Shown here piece after piece: positions 8,336 through 16,587 of a stretch of DNA of 64,000 bases (position 1 is its first letter; each line of letters starts with the position of its first letter). The notes under the pieces are model-generated. The model saw nothing but the letters and a program-made list of their open reading frames with translations, did no database searches and was not told the DNA's origin. The translations under genes were made by a program, and so were the position numbers. Location: the NCBI RefSeq assembly GCF_024809975.1, contig NZ_JANUDY010000001.1, positions 124,001 through 188,000 of the forward strand, given 5' to 3'. This DNA comes from Comamonas sp. BIGb0152 (lineage in GTDB: Bacteria > Pseudomonadota > Gammaproteobacteria > Burkholderiales > Burkholderiaceae_C).

Positions 8336-9391
8336 ATGCCTAATCACCCTGCAACGCCCCCGCAGCGCCTCACGCTCAAAACCGTGGCCGCCCTGGCGGG
8401 CGTGTCCACCGCCACCGCCGACCGGGTGCTGAACCAGCGCCCCGGCGTGCGCCCCATCACCGTGCAGAAAGTGCGCCAGGCCGCGCAGGCGCTCGGCTAC
8501 CTGCCCGATGCCTTGGCCGATGCCGCGCCCCAGTCCGCACCCTGGAAGCTGGCCTTTGTGCTGCCCCAAGGGCAGAACCCCTACCTGCGCATGCTGGGCG
8601 ACACGATTGGTTTTTCAGAAAGCCACCAGGCGCCGTTCAATGTGAAATGCCAGGTGGAATATGTAGAAAGCTTCAACCCCGAAGCGCTGGCCGCCACCTT
8701 GCTGCGCCTGGGCAAGCGCGTGCAAGGCATCGCCTTTATGGCGATTGAGCACCCTGCCGTGCGCGAAGCGGTGCAGCAACTCGCCGACCGGGGTGTGCCG
8801 ACCTTGACCGTCATCTCGGACCTGGACAACAGCGCCCGCATTGCCTATGTGGGGCTGGACAACCGGGCCGCCGGCCGCACCGCCGCCTACCTGCTGGCCC
8901 GCTTTATCGGCAGCCAGCGCCGCGATGCGCAAATTGCGCTGATTGCAGGATCGCGCAGCTACCTGGCGCATGAGGAGCGCGAGGGCGGCTTTTTGCAACT
9001 GCATGCCGAGCAGTTCCCCGACATGCAGATCCTGGGCCTGCGCGAGAGCTATGACGACTCCTCCCGCAACTACCAACAAACCAAGGAGCTGCTGCAGCGC
9101 CACCCGCATATCGCCGGCATCTACAACATCGGTGGTTCATCAGATGGCGTAGGCCGCGCGCTGCAAGAAGCCGGCCGCGAACACCAGGTCGTCCTCATCG
9201 GCCACGGCCTCAGCCCCGACACCCGCGCCCTGCTGATCAACGGCACCATGGACGCCGTCATCACCCAAAGCCACCTGGGCATCATCATGAGTTGCATCCG
9301 CATGTTCAGCAATCTGCGCGACCAGCTCGACACGATGACGGCGGTGGACATCGTGCGCAGTCAGGTTATTTTTCGGGAGAATTTGCCTTGA
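8336..9391 (+). CDS. LacI-family transcriptional regulator
   Basis: 351 residues. The N-terminal LacI helix-turn-helix and hinge helix are clear (LKTVAALAGVSTATADRVLN at about residues 13-33, then GVRPITVQKVRQAAQALGYLP). A periplasmic-binding-protein-like sensor domain follows, with GLDNRAAGRTAAYLL and GIYNIGGSSDGVGRAL. The DNA-reading residues differ a little from classical LacI (TATADRVLN), as in the subgroup that controls sugar-acid operons. It is divergent from the TRAP/RuBisCO-like operon and most likely represses it until the imported acid or a derivative binds. No ribosome site is obvious ahead of the ATG. No other regulator lies nearby. Confidence 0.9.
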   Translation: MPNHPATPPQRLTLKTVAALAGVSTATADRVLNQRPGVRPITVQKVRQAAQALGYLPDALADAAPQSAPWKLAFVLPQGQNPYLRMLGDTIGFSESHQAPFNVKCQVEYVESFNPEALAATLLRLGKRVQGIAFMAIEHPAVREAVQQLADRGVPTLTVISDLDNSARIAYVGLDNRAAGRTAAYLLARFIGSQRRDAQIALIAGSRSYLAHEEREGGFLQLHAEQFPDMQILGLRESYDDSSRNYQQTKELLQRHPHIAGIYNIGGSSDGVGRALQEAGREHQVVLIGHGLSPDTRALLINGTMDAVITQSHLGIIMSCIRMFSNLRDQLDTMTAVDIVRSQVIFRENLP

Positions 9392-9627
9392 GGGGGAACG
9401 TGCTAGGTTTTACGCAGTGATCTTTGATTTCCACCCAGGATTCATGCTCTGAGGAGTGAATGACTCAGGTCGGTTATGGCGGTCGGCCGTGTTGTGACCT
9501 TCAACATCTGTCTGGGAGTGGCAGTCGCAGTTCAGTTGGCCAACTTCGCCAGCTAACACCAGATATTGCCAAAGCAACGACGTGGCTTATATTACATTAG
9601 CTCTCGAAGCATCTTTCCCACCGCACA

Positions 9628-10266
9628 ATGTCCAAAAAATCAGAATCCGGCTGTTTAACTGTCTTTATAGTCTTGGCGTGCTTGAGCCTCCTCGGAAAGT
9701 ACATATCCATTAAATATGTTCTCCTTGGAGTGGGACTATGGATGATCTTCAGTTGGCTCCGCAATGGAAACCAACGAAGGAAAAGCAAGCAAGATGAACA
9801 AGATGCAGCCCAGGCTGCCGAAGATGGACGTATCGCTCACCGCGATGCAGATACCCAAACCGAACCCTATCAATACAACTGTGTAGGCCATCCTAACGTG
9901 ACTTTGGCGATTCGCTACGGAATTGCGAACTTGAAAAGGGAGCCAGAAGAATGTTCCGAAGATGAAGAGCAAATTCGGAACTCTATACAGCTCAACCCCA
10001 CTGAGGAGCCAGCTGACTCAATTCTCCTTCGAAAGATCCGGCGGATAGATAAAGACCGGTTTCTTGCTGAACTGCCAGAATTCGGAAATCGAAAGGTGGT
10101 TGTGGTCATTGAGCAGTATTCAGAGTCAGTAAAGACCTTTTATCCACTAGACGAATCGTGGTTTAAGCGACACGCCGAATTCGAGCGAACACTTAAAGAT
10201 AACAGGACTTTCACGCTCAAAGAACTAGCCAAGTTCCATGTAGAAAAGACAATTCCGGGGGCATGA
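9628..10266 (+). CDS. Hypothetical membrane-anchored protein, AT-richer than its surroundings
   Basis: 212 residues, not recognised. Two closely spaced hydrophobic segments lie at about residues 9-24 and 28-45 (CLTVFIVLACLSLLGKY; VLLGVGLWMIFSWL). They are followed by a basic RNGNQRRKSK stretch and a charged acid-rich linker (about 55-110), then a soluble region of about 90 residues with FLAELPEFGNRKVVVVIEQY. By the positive-inside rule the C-terminal domain is probably cytoplasmic. Base composition and codon use are AT-richer than in the flanking genes, suggesting recent acquisition. About 240 bases of non-coding DNA precede it, and no strong ribosome site is visible. No function can be proposed. 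Confidence 0.55.
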   Translation: MSKKSESGCLTVFIVLACLSLLGKYISIKYVLLGVGLWMIFSWLRNGNQRRKSKQDEQDAAQAAEDGRIAHRDADTQTEPYQYNCVGHPNVTLAIRYGIANLKREPEECSEDEEQIRNSIQLNPTEEPADSILLRKIRRIDKDRFLAELPEFGNRKVVVVIEQYSESVKTFYPLDESWFKRHAEFERTLKDNRTFTLKELAKFHVEKTIPGA

Positions 10267-10357
10267 TAGATGCCTCTTTTAACCCGCCACCAGAAATCTG
10301 GCATTCTTCAATTTTCCTTGACCGAAGCATTTTGAAGATTAACAAGAGCCCCGCCCC

Positions 10358-11011
10358 TCACATCTCATCAATCGCCGTACTCCCCACCCCACTCTGCGCG
10401 GCAGCCAACCCCTCACCCGCCTCAATCGCAAAGCGCTCCCGGCAGTTGATATAAAAGCTCGCGCCAAAGCGCCCGACGGGGAAAAACTCCTGCAGGCGCA
10501 CCCGCCATTTTTCGGTATCGACCAGGCCGTCGCGCACGGCCAGCCATTGCACGCGGCCGATGAAGACATAGCGGCTCGCGGTTTCGAGGGTTTCGTGCAG
10601 CACGCACTCAAAGGCTACGGGGGCTTGCACGATGCGTGGGGGGCGCACGCTTTGGGAGGGGGTCGCTGTCAGGCCCGTGTGGTCCAGCTCACTCTCGTGC
10701 GGGGCCAGGCGGTCGCCGCAGCGGTGCATGGCGGCGGCCATGGCTTCGTCGGCGATGTGCACCACAAACTCTTGGTCACGCAGGATGTTGGTGGCGGTGT
10801 CTTTTTGCGCCGCATCTTGTAGCTTGTTCACGCTCAGCATCACCACGGGCGGGTCCTCGCCCATCATGTTGAACATGCTGAATGGGGCGGCGTTGACGGT
10901 GCCGTCTGCGCCCAAGGTCGTCACCAAGGCTATAGGGCGCGGCACGATCAGGCTGGCCATCAGCTTGTAGCGTTCGTAGGTGCCCAGCTGGGCAAAGTCG
11001 ATCTCGGTCAT
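10358..11011 (-). CDS. Flavin reductase-like (DIM6/NTAB) FMN-binding protein
   Basis: 217 residues from the ATG at 11011. The frame extends upstream but without family similarity, and a weak AAGAGAG site precedes this ATG. It has the split-barrel FMN-binding features of the flavin reductase domain: RYKLMASLIVPRPIALVTT, NAAPFSMFNMMGEDPPVVML and KDTATNILRDQEFVVHIADE. Members reduce FMN or serve as FMN-dependent oxidoreductases of small compounds. It is divergent from an ABC importer of the NMT1 type, which suggests the imported compound is a flavin, an aromatic or a heterocycle processed by this enzyme. That link is inference. Confidence 0.85.
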   Translation of the reverse strand: MTEIDFAQLGTYERYKLMASLIVPRPIALVTTLGADGTVNAAPFSMFNMMGEDPPVVMLSVNKLQDAAQKDTATNILRDQEFVVHIADEAMAAAMHRCGDRLAPHESELDHTGLTATPSQSVRPPRIVQAPVAFECVLHETLETASRYVFIGRVQWLAVRDGLVDTEKWRVRLQEFFPVGRFGASFYINCRERFAIEAGEGLAAAQSGVGSTAIDEM

Positions 11012-11094
11012 CTGCGCTCTCTTGTCGTCGGAATGAGCCATTCTGCTTGCAATTGCCATGCCGGGCCGTGGCTGCTGCAGTAGCCGAGCAAGCA

Positions 11095-11102
11095 TGTATA
11101 CA
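11095..11102. promoter_or_regulatory. Candidate GntR-type operator in the divergent region
   Basis: TGTATACA is a perfect 8-bp palindrome, flanked as CATGTATACAAG. A related imperfect copy, TTGTATGCAA, lies at about 11243-11252, close to the start of the binding-protein gene. Both resemble FadR/VanR-type GntR sites. The nearest regulator of that class is at 18316. Weak evidence. Confidence 0.3.
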
Positions 11103-11266
11103 AGCTGCACCAAGCAGATGCGCGGCCCTGCATCAGCGCGTGCACGCATCCACATTCGCCGTCTTGCATTTGCACCAGCCTGGTGCAGCAACGCCCGCCA
11201 GTAGAGGGGCTTACAAACTGGCACCGATCTTGCAAACGACCTTGTATGCAACATCGGAGGCTCCCC

Positions 11267-12292
11267 ATGCACAAGCGCAGTTTTCTGAAGACCACCGTCG
11301 CCGCTCTGGCGCTCTCTTGGGGCGCGGCCCAGGCGGCAGATACGCCCATCAAGTTCCAGCTCGACTGGCGTTTTGAAGGGCCCGCCGCCTTCTTTTTGCA
11401 GCCGGTAGCGCAAGGCCTGTTCAAGGCACAGGGGCTGGATGTGAGCGTGGATTCGGGCAATGGCTCGGGGGGCGCCGTCCAGCGCGTGGCCTCAGGTGCT
11501 TACGACATGGGCTTTGCCGACCTGGCATCCGTCATGGAGTTCCATGCCAACAACCCCGATGCGCCCAACAAGCCGGTCGCGGTCATGGTGGTCTACAACA
11601 ACACGCCGGCCTCGGTAATGGCGCTCAAAAAGTCGGGCATCAAAACCCCGGCCGACCTCAAAGGCAAAAAGCTCGGCGCCCCGGTGTTTGATGCGGGTCG
11701 CAAGGCCTTCCCTATTTTTGAAAAAGCCAACGGCGTGGGCAATGTGACCTGGACCGCCATGGACCCGCCCCTGCGCGAAACCATGCTGGTGCGCGGCGAT
11801 GTCGATGCCATCACCGGCTTCACCTTCACCAGCCTGCTGAACCTGGAGGCGCGCGGCGCCAAGGCCAGCGACGTGGTGGTGATGCAGTACGCCGACTATG
11901 GCGTCAAGCTCTACGGCAACGTGATCATCGCCAGCCCCAAGATGATCCAGGAGCGGCCCGAGGCGATCAAGAAGTTCCTCACCGCCTTTGCACAAGGCGC
12001 CAAGGGCGTGATGGCCAACCCGGCCCAGGCGATCCAGTCCGTCAAGGCGCGTGATGGCATCGTCAATGTGGCGCTGGAGACGCGCCGCCTGCAGCTGGCT
12101 ATCGACACCGTCATCAACAGCGCCGATGCCCGCAAGGAAGGCTTTGGCCATCTCGACAGCAGCCGCCTGAGCCTGATGGCCGCGCAGGTCTCCGACGCCT
12201 ATGGCACCAAAACCCGCGTCAAGGCCGAAGACGTCTGGAACGGCAGCTTTCTGCCATCGGCCACCGTGCTGGATGTGCTACCCAAAAAGTAA
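11267..12292 (+). CDS. ABC transporter substrate-binding protein, NMT1/THI5-like (copy 1)
   Basis: 341 residues from the ATG at 11267, chosen for the CGGAGG ribosome site and for placing the signal peptide (MHKRSFLKTTVAALALSWG, cleavage after AQA) at the N-terminus. The mature protein has the NMT1/ThiY-family start FQLDWRFEGPAAFFL and the hinge region FADLASVMEFHANN. These proteins bind thiamine-pyrimidine precursors, flavins, sulfonates or aromatic acids in the periplasm. A second gene of the same type follows 70 bp later, then the ATPase and the permease. The ligand cannot be read from the sequence. Confidence 0.9.
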   Translation: MHKRSFLKTTVAALALSWGAAQAADTPIKFQLDWRFEGPAAFFLQPVAQGLFKAQGLDVSVDSGNGSGGAVQRVASGAYDMGFADLASVMEFHANNPDAPNKPVAVMVVYNNTPASVMALKKSGIKTPADLKGKKLGAPVFDAGRKAFPIFEKANGVGNVTWTAMDPPLRETMLVRGDVDAITGFTFTSLLNLEARGAKASDVVVMQYADYGVKLYGNVIIASPKMIQERPEAIKKFLTAFAQGAKGVMANPAQAIQSVKARDGIVNVALETRRLQLAIDTVINSADARKEGFGHLDSSRLSLMAAQVSDAYGTKTRVKAEDVWNGSFLPSATVLDVLPKK

Positions 12293-12362
12293 GCCATCCC
12301 TCGCCTTCTCCACCGCATCGCTCCCCGCCTCATCGACTACCCCCACCTGACGAGACCCTCCC

Positions 12363-13391
12363 GTGAAAAAACGCAGCTTCCTCCACGCATCTCTCGCCCT
12401 GCTGGCCGCCGCCAGCACCTGCAACGCCCTGGCCCAGCCGCTGACGCCGCTCAAGTTCCAGCTCGACTGGCGCTTTGAAGGCCCGGCCGCGCTCTTTGTG
12501 CACCCCGAGCAAAAGGGCTACTTCAAGCAGGCCGGTTTGGATGTGACGGTGGAAGCAGCCAGCGGCGCCGGCGCGATCCAGCGTGTGGCCTCGGGCACGC
12601 ATGACCTGGGCTTTGCCGACCTGGCCGCGCTGATGGAGTTCCATGCCAACAACCCCGATGCGCCGATCAAACCGGTGGCCATCATGGTGATCTACAACAC
12701 CACACCGGCATCGGTGATGGCGCTGAAGAAATCGGGCATCACCAAGGCCAGCGATCTGACGGGCAAGAAACTGGGCGCGCCGATTTTTGACGCCGGCCGC
12801 CGCACCTTCCCGATCTTTGCGCAGGCCAATGGCGTAGGCGCCGTGCAGTGGAGCACGATGGATCCACCGCTGCGCGAAACCATGCTGGTGCGTGGCGATC
12901 TGGATGCCGTCACCGGCTACACCTTCACCAGCCTGCTCAACCTTGAAGCGCGTGGCGTCAAGGCCGAAGACGTGGTCGTGCTGCCCTACGCCACCCACGG
13001 CGTGCAGCTGTATGGCAATGTCATCATCGCCAGCCCCAAGCTGATTGCAGAAAAGCCCGAAGCGGTGCGCGCCTTCCTCAAGGCCTTTGCCAAAGGCGCC
13101 AAGGAGGCGATTGCCGATCCGCAGGCCGCCATTGCCTCGCTCAAGGCCAAGGATGGCCTGGTCAATGTGCCGCTTGAGGTGAAACGCCTCAAGCTCACCA
13201 TCGACACCGCCATCGACGGCAAGGGCGCACGCGAGGAAGGCTTTGGCCAGCTGCGCACCGAGCGCCTGGGCCAGATGGCCGAGCAGGTCGCCAAGGCCTA
13301 TGAAACCAAGAACCCCGTGCCCGCCCAAGCGGTCTGGAACGGCAGTTTTCTGCCCAGCGCTGCCGAGCTGGACATCCTCCCCAAGCGCTGA
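12363..13391 (+). CDS. ABC transporter substrate-binding protein, NMT1/THI5-like (copy 2)
   Basis: 342 residues with a signal peptide (MKKRSFLHASLALLAAAST, cleavage after ALA). It is a close paralogue of the upstream gene, sharing FQLDWRFEGPAA, PLRETMLVRGD, FTFTSLLNLEARG (YTFTSLLNLEARG here), YGNVIIASPK and VWNGSFLP at equivalent positions. The two therefore arose by tandem duplication, with divergence spread along the length. Both can feed the single ATPase/permease pair encoded just downstream, which would widen or tune the substrate range. Confidence 0.9.
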   Translation: MKKRSFLHASLALLAAASTCNALAQPLTPLKFQLDWRFEGPAALFVHPEQKGYFKQAGLDVTVEAASGAGAIQRVASGTHDLGFADLAALMEFHANNPDAPIKPVAIMVIYNTTPASVMALKKSGITKASDLTGKKLGAPIFDAGRRTFPIFAQANGVGAVQWSTMDPPLRETMLVRGDLDAVTGYTFTSLLNLEARGVKAEDVVVLPYATHGVQLYGNVIIASPKLIAEKPEAVRAFLKAFAKGAKEAIADPQAAIASLKAKDGLVNVPLEVKRLKLTIDTAIDGKGAREEGFGQLRTERLGQMAEQVAKAYETKNPVPAQAVWNGSFLPSAAELDILPKR

Positions 13392-13448
13392 TCCCGCCGC
13401 CTGCAGGGCGCTGCCTGCGCCCTGCCTTTTTGAAGACGATTGCACCCT

Positions 13449-14279
13449 ATGACGGCCTCCCTCCAAGACCCCGCCTTTGTTGAGTTTCGTGATGTCTGGC
13501 TGGCTTACAACGACGAGTTGCAGGCCAAGAACCAGTTCGCCGTCGAAGCCATTGACCTGCAAGTGCGCCGTGGCGAGTTCATCGCCATCGTCGGCCCCTC
13601 GGGCTGCGGCAAATCCACCTTCATGAAGCTGGCCACCGGCCTGCGCATGCCCAGCATTGGCAAGATCCGCATCGATGGCCAGCCCGTCACCGGCCCGCTC
13701 AAGATATCGGGCATGGCCTTCCAGTCGCCGTCGCTGCTGCCCTGGCGCACCACGGTCGACAACGTGTTGCTGCCGCTGGAGATTGTGGAACCCCACCGCA
13801 GCCAGTTCAAAGCGCGGCGCCAAGAGTACGAAGAGCGCGCCCGCCGCCTGCTGCAAAAGGTGGGCCTGGGCGGGTATGAGGACAAGTTCCCCTGGGAGTT
13901 GTCAGGTGGCATGCAACAGCGCGCCAGCATCTGCCGTGCGCTGATCCATGAGCCCAAGATGCTGCTGCTCGACGAGCCCTTTGGCGCCCTCGATGCATTC
14001 ACCCGCGAAGAGCTCTGGTGCATCCTGCGCGATCTGCATGCCGAGCAGCAGTTCAACGTCATCCTTGTCACGCATGACCTGCGCGAATCCGTCTTCCTGG
14101 CCGATTCCATCTACGTGATGAGCAAGAGCCCCGGCCGCTTTGTCGTGCGCCGCGATATCGACATCCCCCGCCCGCGCGATCTGGAGCTGACCTACACCAA
14201 AGAGTTCAGCGACATCGTGCATGAGCTGCGCGGCCACATCGGTGCCATGCGCAAGACCGGCACCGCCATCCACCAGTAA
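13449..14279 (+). CDS. ABC transporter ATP-binding protein, nitrate/sulfonate/NMT1 class
   Basis: 276 residues from the ATG at 13449; an in-frame TTG nine bases upstream is less likely. All motor motifs are present: Walker A GPSGCGKST (about residues 49-57), Q-loop FQSPSLLPWRT, signature LSGGMQQRASICRAL, Walker B LLLDEPFGALD and the H-loop VTHDLRESVFLAD. It belongs to the SsuB/TauB/ThiZ group and powers import with the permease that starts 20 bp downstream. The operon is binding protein 1, binding protein 2, ATPase, permease. Confidence 0.93.
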   Translation: MTASLQDPAFVEFRDVWLAYNDELQAKNQFAVEAIDLQVRRGEFIAIVGPSGCGKSTFMKLATGLRMPSIGKIRIDGQPVTGPLKISGMAFQSPSLLPWRTTVDNVLLPLEIVEPHRSQFKARRQEYEERARRLLQKVGLGGYEDKFPWELSGGMQQRASICRALIHEPKMLLLDEPFGALDAFTREELWCILRDLHAEQQFNVILVTHDLRESVFLADSIYVMSKSPGRFVVRRDIDIPRPRDLELTYTKEFSDIVHELRGHIGAMRKTGTAIHQ

Positions 14280-14299
14280 GCGCCGGAGCCCTCCCCTTT

Positions 14300-15076
14300 A
14301 TGTACAAGCTCAACAACCCCAAGCTCGAACGCTGGTCGCCCTGGCTGCTGCTGGCCGCCGTGGTCATCCTCTGGCAAATCATCTGCTCGGCCTTCCAGGT
14401 GTCGGAATTTATCTTCCCCAGCCCCTTGCTGATCTGGCAGCAGTTTCTGGAGTTCCACACCACCATCGCCGCCCATGCCTGGCGCACCTTCTGGGTCACC
14501 ATGGTGGGCTTTGGCATTGCCATCATCGTCGGCGTGCTGTTGGGCTTTGTCATCGGCAGCTCGCGCCTGGCCTATGCCGCCGTCTACCCGCTGATGACCG
14601 CCTTTAACGCGCTGCCCAAGGCCGCTTTTGTGCCCATCCTTGTGGTCTGGTTTGGCATCGGCATTGGCCCGGCCATCCTCACCGCGTTCCTGATCAGCTT
14701 CTTCCCCATCATGGTCAACATCGCCACCGGCTTGGCCACGTTGGAGCCGGAGCTGGAAGATGTCTTGCGCGTGCTGGGCGCTAAGCGCTGGGATGTGTTG
14801 ATGAAGGTCGGCCTGCCCCGCTCACTGCCCTACTTCTACGCCTCGCTCAAGGTCGCCATCACCTTGGCCTTTGTCGGCACCACCGTGTCCGAGATGACCG
14901 CCGCCAACGAAGGCATTGGCTACCTGCTGATCTCCGCCGGCTCATCAATGCAAATGGGCCTGGCCTTTGCGGGCCTGCTGGTGGTGGGCGCCATGGCGAT
15001 GGTGATGTATGAGCTGTTCAGCCTGGTAGAAAAGCGGACGACGGCATGGGCACACCGAGGTGGCGACAACCGCTGA
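14300..15076 (+). CDS. ABC transporter permease, nitrate/sulfonate/NMT1 class
   Basis: 258-residue inner-membrane protein with about six helices. The BPD-type EAA loop that contacts the ATPase is seen at EDVLRVLGAKRWDVLMKVGLP. It closes the ABC operon. A GGAG ribosome site lies 12 bases before the ATG. A strong bidirectional terminator follows. It is homologous to SsuC/TauC/ThiX permeases and is expected to work as a homodimer with the upstream ATPase. Confidence 0.93.
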   Translation: MYKLNNPKLERWSPWLLLAAVVILWQIICSAFQVSEFIFPSPLLIWQQFLEFHTTIAAHAWRTFWVTMVGFGIAIIVGVLLGFVIGSSRLAYAAVYPLMTAFNALPKAAFVPILVVWFGIGIGPAILTAFLISFFPIMVNIATGLATLEPELEDVLRVLGAKRWDVLMKVGLPRSLPYFYASLKVAITLAFVGTTVSEMTAANEGIGYLLISAGSSMQMGLAFAGLLVVGAMAMVMYELFSLVEKRTTAWAHRGGDNR

Positions 15077-15136
15077 TGCGGTATTGCTGATCCGCCGATT
15101 CCAGTCGATATCCGCCAATACCCGGCAGACCAAAGC

Positions 15137-15160
15137 AAAGGGGCCAGTGATGGCCCCTTT
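15137..15160. terminator. Bidirectional terminator between ABC permease and anti-sigma gene
   Basis: Perfect 10-bp stem AAAGGGGCCA/TGGCCCCTTT with a GTGA loop. A-rich and T-rich flanks on both sides suit termination of the rightward ABC operon and of the leftward sigma operon. Confidence 0.85.
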
Positions 15161-15181
15161 GTGCTTTGGAATGGACTCGCG

Positions 15182-15943
15182 CTAGATCTGAACCGCGCGG
15201 CCGATGAACTGGATCGGCCCTGTCGGCTTGCCAATTGGCGATCCGCCCGCTGGCTCCAAGGTCAGCTCAAACAACTGGTTGGGCTGCAGCGGTGGCAGCT
15301 TGTCGACGGGCACTTCAATCGCTTCACCCGGCTTGACGAGGCCCAGCGACACCGGGGCGCTCCAGCCATCGGCCTTGGTCCAGAACTGCAAGGATTTCTC
15401 GGCTGGCACCACATCGGTGCCCAGGGGCACCAGGCGCAGCCGGTCGGACGCCTGGGCCTGCACCAGCCAGCCAGGGGCCTGGCTTTGCGGCGCGGCCAGC
15501 ACGACAAAGTAGCGTGCGGGGGCGGGCGCTGCGGCATCGCCCAGTACCAGCACACCGGCCAGCACGGCGGCGGCGGCAAAACCGCTGCCCGCCAAACCGC
15601 GCCACAGCGCCAGGCTGTCCCAATGCCACCAGCGGCTGCTGGCAGCGGATCCGGCCGGGGCTGCAGCACGCTGCGTCGCAACCGCAGGCCACAGGCTGGC
15701 GGTAATGCGCGGCCACAGGCCAGGGCTGGGCTCTTGCGGCGGGGCCAGGCTCGTCAAAGGCTGCAGGCGCTGCTCCCAGGCATCCACGGCGGCGCGCAGT
15801 TCCGGGTCATGCGCCAGGCGGTCTTCGATAGCGCGGCGTTGCGCGGCATCCTGCGTGCCCAGCACATACTGGCCGGCAAGGGTCTGCAGGTCGTCCGGGC
15901 TGTCGCCATCAGGCGGCAATTGGTTGTTGGTATCGGCGCTCAT
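15182..15943 (-). CDS. Anti-sigma factor, RskA (anti-sigma-K) family
   Basis: 253 residues from the ATG at 15943, which overlaps the sigma-gene stop as ATGA and so indicates translational coupling. The N-terminal cytoplasmic part (LQTLAGQYVLGTQDAAQRRAI) is the anti-sigma helix bundle. One membrane helix lies near residues 128-146 (FAAAAVLAGVLVLGDAA). The periplasmic C-terminal RskA domain includes YFVVLAAPQSQAPGWLVQAQ and FELTLEPAGGSPIGKPTGPI. No zinc-binding HxxxCxxC motif is seen. It is expected to hold the sigma factor at the membrane until a periplasmic signal triggers its release or proteolysis. Confidence 0.9.
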   Translation of the reverse strand: MSADTNNQLPPDGDSPDDLQTLAGQYVLGTQDAAQRRAIEDRLAHDPELRAAVDAWEQRLQPLTSLAPPQEPSPGLWPRITASLWPAVATQRAAAPAGSAASSRWWHWDSLALWRGLAGSGFAAAAVLAGVLVLGDAAAPAPARYFVVLAAPQSQAPGWLVQAQASDRLRLVPLGTDVVPAEKSLQFWTKADGWSAPVSLGLVKPGEAIEVPVDKLPPLQPNQLFELTLEPAGGSPIGKPTGPIQFIGRAVQI

Positions 15944-16518
15944 TGCATGCATTCCCGCAGGGCGCGCAGGCCCCTCTGTATCCACGCTTTGACGGTTCCC
16001 AGCGGGGCCTGCACCCGCGCTGCAATCTCACTGTGGCTGCAGCCATCTACATAGGCATGCAGCAGGCATTCGCGGCGCTGCGGCTCCAGGCCATCCAGGC
16101 ACTGGCCCAGGCGGCCCAGTTGGGCCTGGCGGGTCAAGGCATCGCCTTCTTCCTGCCAGGCAGCCATCGCGGCGCTGGCTTCATGGGCAGCAGCTGTGGG
16201 CTCATCCAGTGCGCTTTCGCGGGCGCTGCTGCGCACCCGGTTCAGTGCGGCGTGCCGAACAATGCTATAGATCCAGCCTCTAGCCGCACCCCGCGCCGCA
16301 TCAAAACTGTGCGCCTTGCTCCAGATCGACACAAAGGCATCGTGCAGCACATCCTCTGCCGCTGCGCGGCTGCGCACAATGCGCAGTGCCACCCCCAGCA
16401 GATAGCGTGACTCTTGCTCGTAAATACGCTGCAGCGCATGGCGGTCGCCACGCGCGCAAGCAGCTAGCGCCAAGGCATGGTCAAAATTGTCGTCGGTCAC
16501 AAAAGCGGCAGGCGGCAT
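15940..16518 (-). CDS. ECF RNA polymerase sigma factor, SigK/RpoE-like
   Basis: 192 residues with the two ECF regions. Region 2 is at YEQESRYLLGVALRIV and AEDVLHDAFVSIW, and contacts core polymerase and the -10 element. Region 4 is at RECLLHAYVDGCSHSEIAARV with the helix-turn-helix APLGTVKAWIQRGLRALR. It is translationally coupled to the anti-sigma gene downstream, and the DUF3455 gene lies 69 bp upstream on the same strand. The fasciclin gene at 17421 is divergent. In other proteobacteria SigK-type loci of this composition control envelope or oxidative-stress proteins including fasciclins. A 10-bp inverted repeat lies just ahead of the start. Confidence 0.93.
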   Translation of the reverse strand: MPPAAFVTDDNFDHALALAACARGDRHALQRIYEQESRYLLGVALRIVRSRAAAEDVLHDAFVSIWSKAHSFDAARGAARGWIYSIVRHAALNRVRSSARESALDEPTAAAHEASAAMAAWQEEGDALTRQAQLGRLGQCLDGLEPQRRECLLHAYVDGCSHSEIAARVQAPLGTVKAWIQRGLRALRECMQ

Positions 16519-16530
16519 GAAGGCGTTCCA

Positions 16531-16562
16531 CGAAGAAGGAAAGGGGAGGAAATCCTTCTTCG
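16531..16562 (-). promoter_or_regulatory. Inverted repeat in the leader of the ECF sigma gene
   Basis: CGAAGAAGGA (16531-16540) and TCCTTCTTCG (16553-16562) form a perfect 10-bp stem with a 12-base loop, 12 bases upstream of the sigma start. No T-run follows on the minus strand, so it is not a typical terminator. It could be an mRNA hairpin affecting translation or decay, or a protein-binding palindrome. Confidence 0.55.
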
Positions 16563-16587
16563 AGTGTAGCCGCTAGCGCACAAAAAC

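Noticed and set aside
12330..13856. A 508-codon leftward frame opposite the second binding protein
   Set aside because: Shadow of the binding-protein and ATPase genes, which have full family signatures.
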